A program made the translations under genes and the position numbers. Below the pieces are notes generated by a model. That model worked only from the letters and a program-made list of their open reading frames with translations, was not told where the DNA came from and did not search any database. From positions 1-14,638 of the forward strand of contig WGCB01000566.1 in NCBI GenBank assembly GCA_015494005.1: a stretch of 14,638 nucleotides of DNA, given 5' to 3'. The DNA is from Caldilineaceae bacterium (GTDB lineage: Bacteria; Chloroflexota; Anaerolineae; Caldilineales; Caldilineaceae). Positions 12,779-14,638 of this stretch are shown here, one piece after another (position 1 is the stretch's first letter; every line of letters starts with the position of its first letter).

Positions 12779-14638
12779 TCAGCCCTCCGTGGCCCGGGCC
12801 ACCAGGGCCAGGATGGTCTCCGCCTCGTCCCGCAGGCCGCTGCTGCGGAAGCCGGGAATGGCCAGGAGTTCGGCCTCGCTCCGGGGGGCGGCCCGAGCGA
12901 TGGCCTTCAACAGGCTGCTGGTGGCCACGCTGCCCACCCGGCCCCGCTCCTGGACTGCCTTCTTCTGGCGCAGCTCCTGGAGCTTCATAAAGATCTGCCG
13001 CTCGCTGCGGGCGGAGACCACCCGCTGGGCCAGCTTTTGCTGACGGCTCTGCCCGCCCGGGGTGGCCGCCTGGGCCTGGGCTTGAAGCCGCTCCTCGTCC
13101 CCCTCCTCCGGCGGGTTGAGCTGCACCAGGTCCAGGATCACGTCCCCGTAGCGCTGGAGCCGCTGCTCGCCGATGCCCGGCACGGCTGCCAGCTCCTCCC
13201 GGCTGCTGGGACGCCGCCGAGCGATCTGGTAGAGCACGTCGTTGTCCATGACCACGTAAGGGGGCACGCTCTGCTCCTCCGCGGTGCGCCGCCGCCAGTG
13301 CCAGAGGGCCTTCTGCAGCCGGGTGTACTCGGGTTTCTGGGCCGCGGGCTCCGGGGATGGGGTTGCGGCGTCCTCCGGCTGGCTGGCCTGAAGGGTGGGC
13401 TGGGCCAGCTCCGGGTGCTCGGCCAGCCAGAGCTCCGCTGCGGCCCGGCCGTGGATGGTGGCGGAGAGGACCGGGTAGCCTCGGCGCTCGTACTGGCGCA
13501 GGAATTTCTTCTCGATGAGGTCGTCGATGTACTCCATCACCTCCCCTTCGCTCAGCCCGGCCAGCCGCCCGTGATGCCGGCACTGGTCCCCGGGGACGGG
13601 CGCCCGCAGGCTCCCGGTGAGGATCCGGGCCAGGCCGCTGCGCCCCACCTGCTTGGGCAGGCTGATCAGGCAGTCCAGGATCATGGGCTCGATGTCTTCC
13701 ACGTCGGGCAGGGGGGCGGTGACCAGCTCGCCCTGGGGCAGCTCCGGGCGGACGCCGGTGCAGTTGTCGCAGACGTCGCAGCGGGTGCGGGGCGGGCTGC
13801 CGAAGTGGGCGCTGATGTAGCCGTGTCGGCAGTGCTCCGTGGTGGCGTAGCCGATGATCTCGTCGATGCGGCGCTGGGCGATGGCCCGGGAGTGGCTCAG
13901 CAGCCGCTCCAGCCGCTGGGTCAGGTCCGCTGGCCGGGGCGGCAGGGTGACCAGCATCTCCCGCTTGCTGCCCTTGACCTGGATCCAGCCCTGGGATTGC
14001 CAGGCCAACAGCCGCTGCTCCACCTGGTCCAGGGGCCAGCCCATGCCCCGGGCGATGGCATCGCTGCGGAAAGTAGACTCCTTCCGCGGTGACAGGCGGG
14101 TCTTGCGCAGGAAGCGCTGGAACTCGGCGTCGTCGGGCAGGGCGCGCTTTCCTCCCGGGGCCAGGCGGATGCGCACCTGCCGGGGGAAGTCGAAGCTGCG
14201 TCCCAGGAGTCCGGCCCGCTCCAGCAGGCTCACGGCCACCCGCACCTCCGTGTCCGAGACGTTGAGCACCTGCTCCAGTCGCCGGGGGTTCACCGGCCCC
14301 ACCACCGGCTCCCGGGGGCCTGCTGGCTCCGCTTCGTCACCCGGGCTCTCTGGCTGCTCGGCCGGGGGCTTCTGGCCGGGCGCATGGGGGCCGGGCCCGT
14401 TCAGCTGGGCCGCGATGGCCGCGTAGGCCCGTTCCAGGAACTCCAGGCTGTACTCGTCCGCTTTGGCCCAGCGGCGCAGGTTGGCCCAGTCGTTGCGGCT
14501 GTAGAAGAGGACGCACTGGGCCGGCTGCCCATCCCGCCCGGCTCGGCCCGCCTCCTGGTAGTAGGAGGCCAGGCTGCGGGGCGGGTGGAAGTGGACGATG
14601 AAACGGATGTCCGCCTTGTCGATGCCCATGCCGAAGGC
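12779..14638 (-). CDS. recQ: RecQ-family ATP-dependent DNA helicase, 5' end missing
   Basis: RecQ unwinds DNA 3' to 5' in recombination and replication-fork repair. The window holds the C-terminal 619 residues; the start and motifs I-IV lie beyond the contig edge. The fragment opens with motif V ([16 protein letters not shown]) and motif VI ([10 protein letters not shown], fragment residues 28-37). The four zinc cysteines are C270, C287, C290 and C293 ([20 protein letters not shown]). A winged-helix (RQC-like) part follows to about 405, then an HRDC domain (about 437-505, with [22 protein letters not shown]). A further C-terminal segment (about 544-615) repeats the HRDC pattern as [22 protein letters not shown]. 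About 230 residues separate motif VI from the first zinc cysteine, far more than in E. coli RecQ; this insert contains a Pro/Glu-rich linker and helix-turn-helix-like sequence. The stop at 12779 is 274 bp before pspA, so the genes may be separate units. Confidence 0.93.
   Translation of the reverse strand, partial: AFGMGIDKADIRFIVHFHPPRSLASYYQEAGRAGRDGQPAQCVLFYSRNDWANLRRWAKADEYSLEFLERAYAAIAAQLNGPGPHAPGQKPPAEQPESPGDEAEPAGPREPVVGPVNPRRLEQVLNVSDTEVRVAVSLLERAGLLGRSFDFPRQVRIRLAPGGKRALPDDAEFQRFLRKTRLSPRKESTFRSDAIARGMGWPLDQVEQRLLAWQSQGWIQVKGSKREMLVTLPPRPADLTQRLERLLSHSRAIAQRRIDEIIGYATTEHCRHGYISAHFGSPPRTRCDVCDNCTGVRPELPQGELVTAPLPDVEDIEPMILDCLISLPKQVGRSGLARILTGSLRAPVPGDQCRHHGRLAGLSEGEVMEYIDDLIEKKFLRQYERRGYPVLSATIHGRAAAELWLAEHPELAQPTLQASQPEDAATPSPEPAAQKPEYTRLQKALWHWRRRTAEEQSVPPYVVMDNDVLYQIARRRPSSREELAAVPGIGEQRLQRYGDVILDLVQLNPPEEGDEERLQAQAQAATPGGQSRQQKLAQRVVSARSERQIFMKLQELRQKKAVQERGRVGSVATSSLLKAIARAAPRSEAELLAIPGFRSSGLRDEAETILALVARATEG

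Noticed and set aside
12728..14092. 454-codon + strand open frame opposite recQ
   Set aside because: Antisense shadow; RecQ motifs, zinc cysteines and HRDC are in the - strand frame.

Overview
This is a GC-rich window whose first 19 bases are an exact Tn5 mosaic end (Nextera-type adapter). It is probably one complete contig of a draft assembly: the left edge is library sequence and the right edge cuts through a recQ gene. The best guess for the organism is a Chloroflexota bacterium (Anaerolineae/Caldilineae-like). The reasons are the secreted modular protein with a PTPTP-type linker and two C-terminal 'LP' tails, the bacterial core genes, and the combination of a substrate-binding/VWA fusion with PspA. 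This is inference; there is no rRNA or other phylogenetic marker here.

Layout: (a) 56-1111 (+), a complete galactose-1-phosphate uridylyltransferase (galT), convergent across a bidirectional terminator with (b) 1218-2975 (-), a large secreted, multi-domain surface protein. (c) A 448-bp divergent intergenic region holds a good sigma70-like promoter for (d) a two-gene operon on the + strand: a UspA-type stress protein (3424-3960) and a Na+/phosphate symporter with a PhoU-like tail (3962-5791). (e) From 12504 down to 5819 on the - strand there is a closely packed seven-gene set: pspA, a membrane zinc-ribbon protein, a single-pass protein with an FtsH-extracellular-domain-like tail, an anchored solute-binding-like protein, its paralogue fused to a VWA domain, a two-TM coiled-coil protein, and a Leu/Ile/Val-type solute-binding lipoprotein. 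(f) 12779-14638 (-) is the C-terminal two-thirds of a RecQ helicase with an insertion before its zinc site and two HRDC-like domains.

The seven-gene pspA set is the most interesting part. It has one membrane-remodelling (ESCRT-III superfamily) protein, five membrane-anchored partners and one lipoprotein. Three of these carry solute-binding folds, but no permease or ATPase gene lies among them. Gene overlaps and one-base gaps show that at least the middle of the set is co-transcribed. I read it as a candidate envelope-integrity or surface-sensing module. A 10-bp-stem hairpin between pspA and the rest may let pspA be expressed at a different level. The function is unproven.

No tRNA, rRNA, CRISPR array, insertion sequence or prophage gene was seen. 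The long open frames antisense to the real genes are by-products of high GC.
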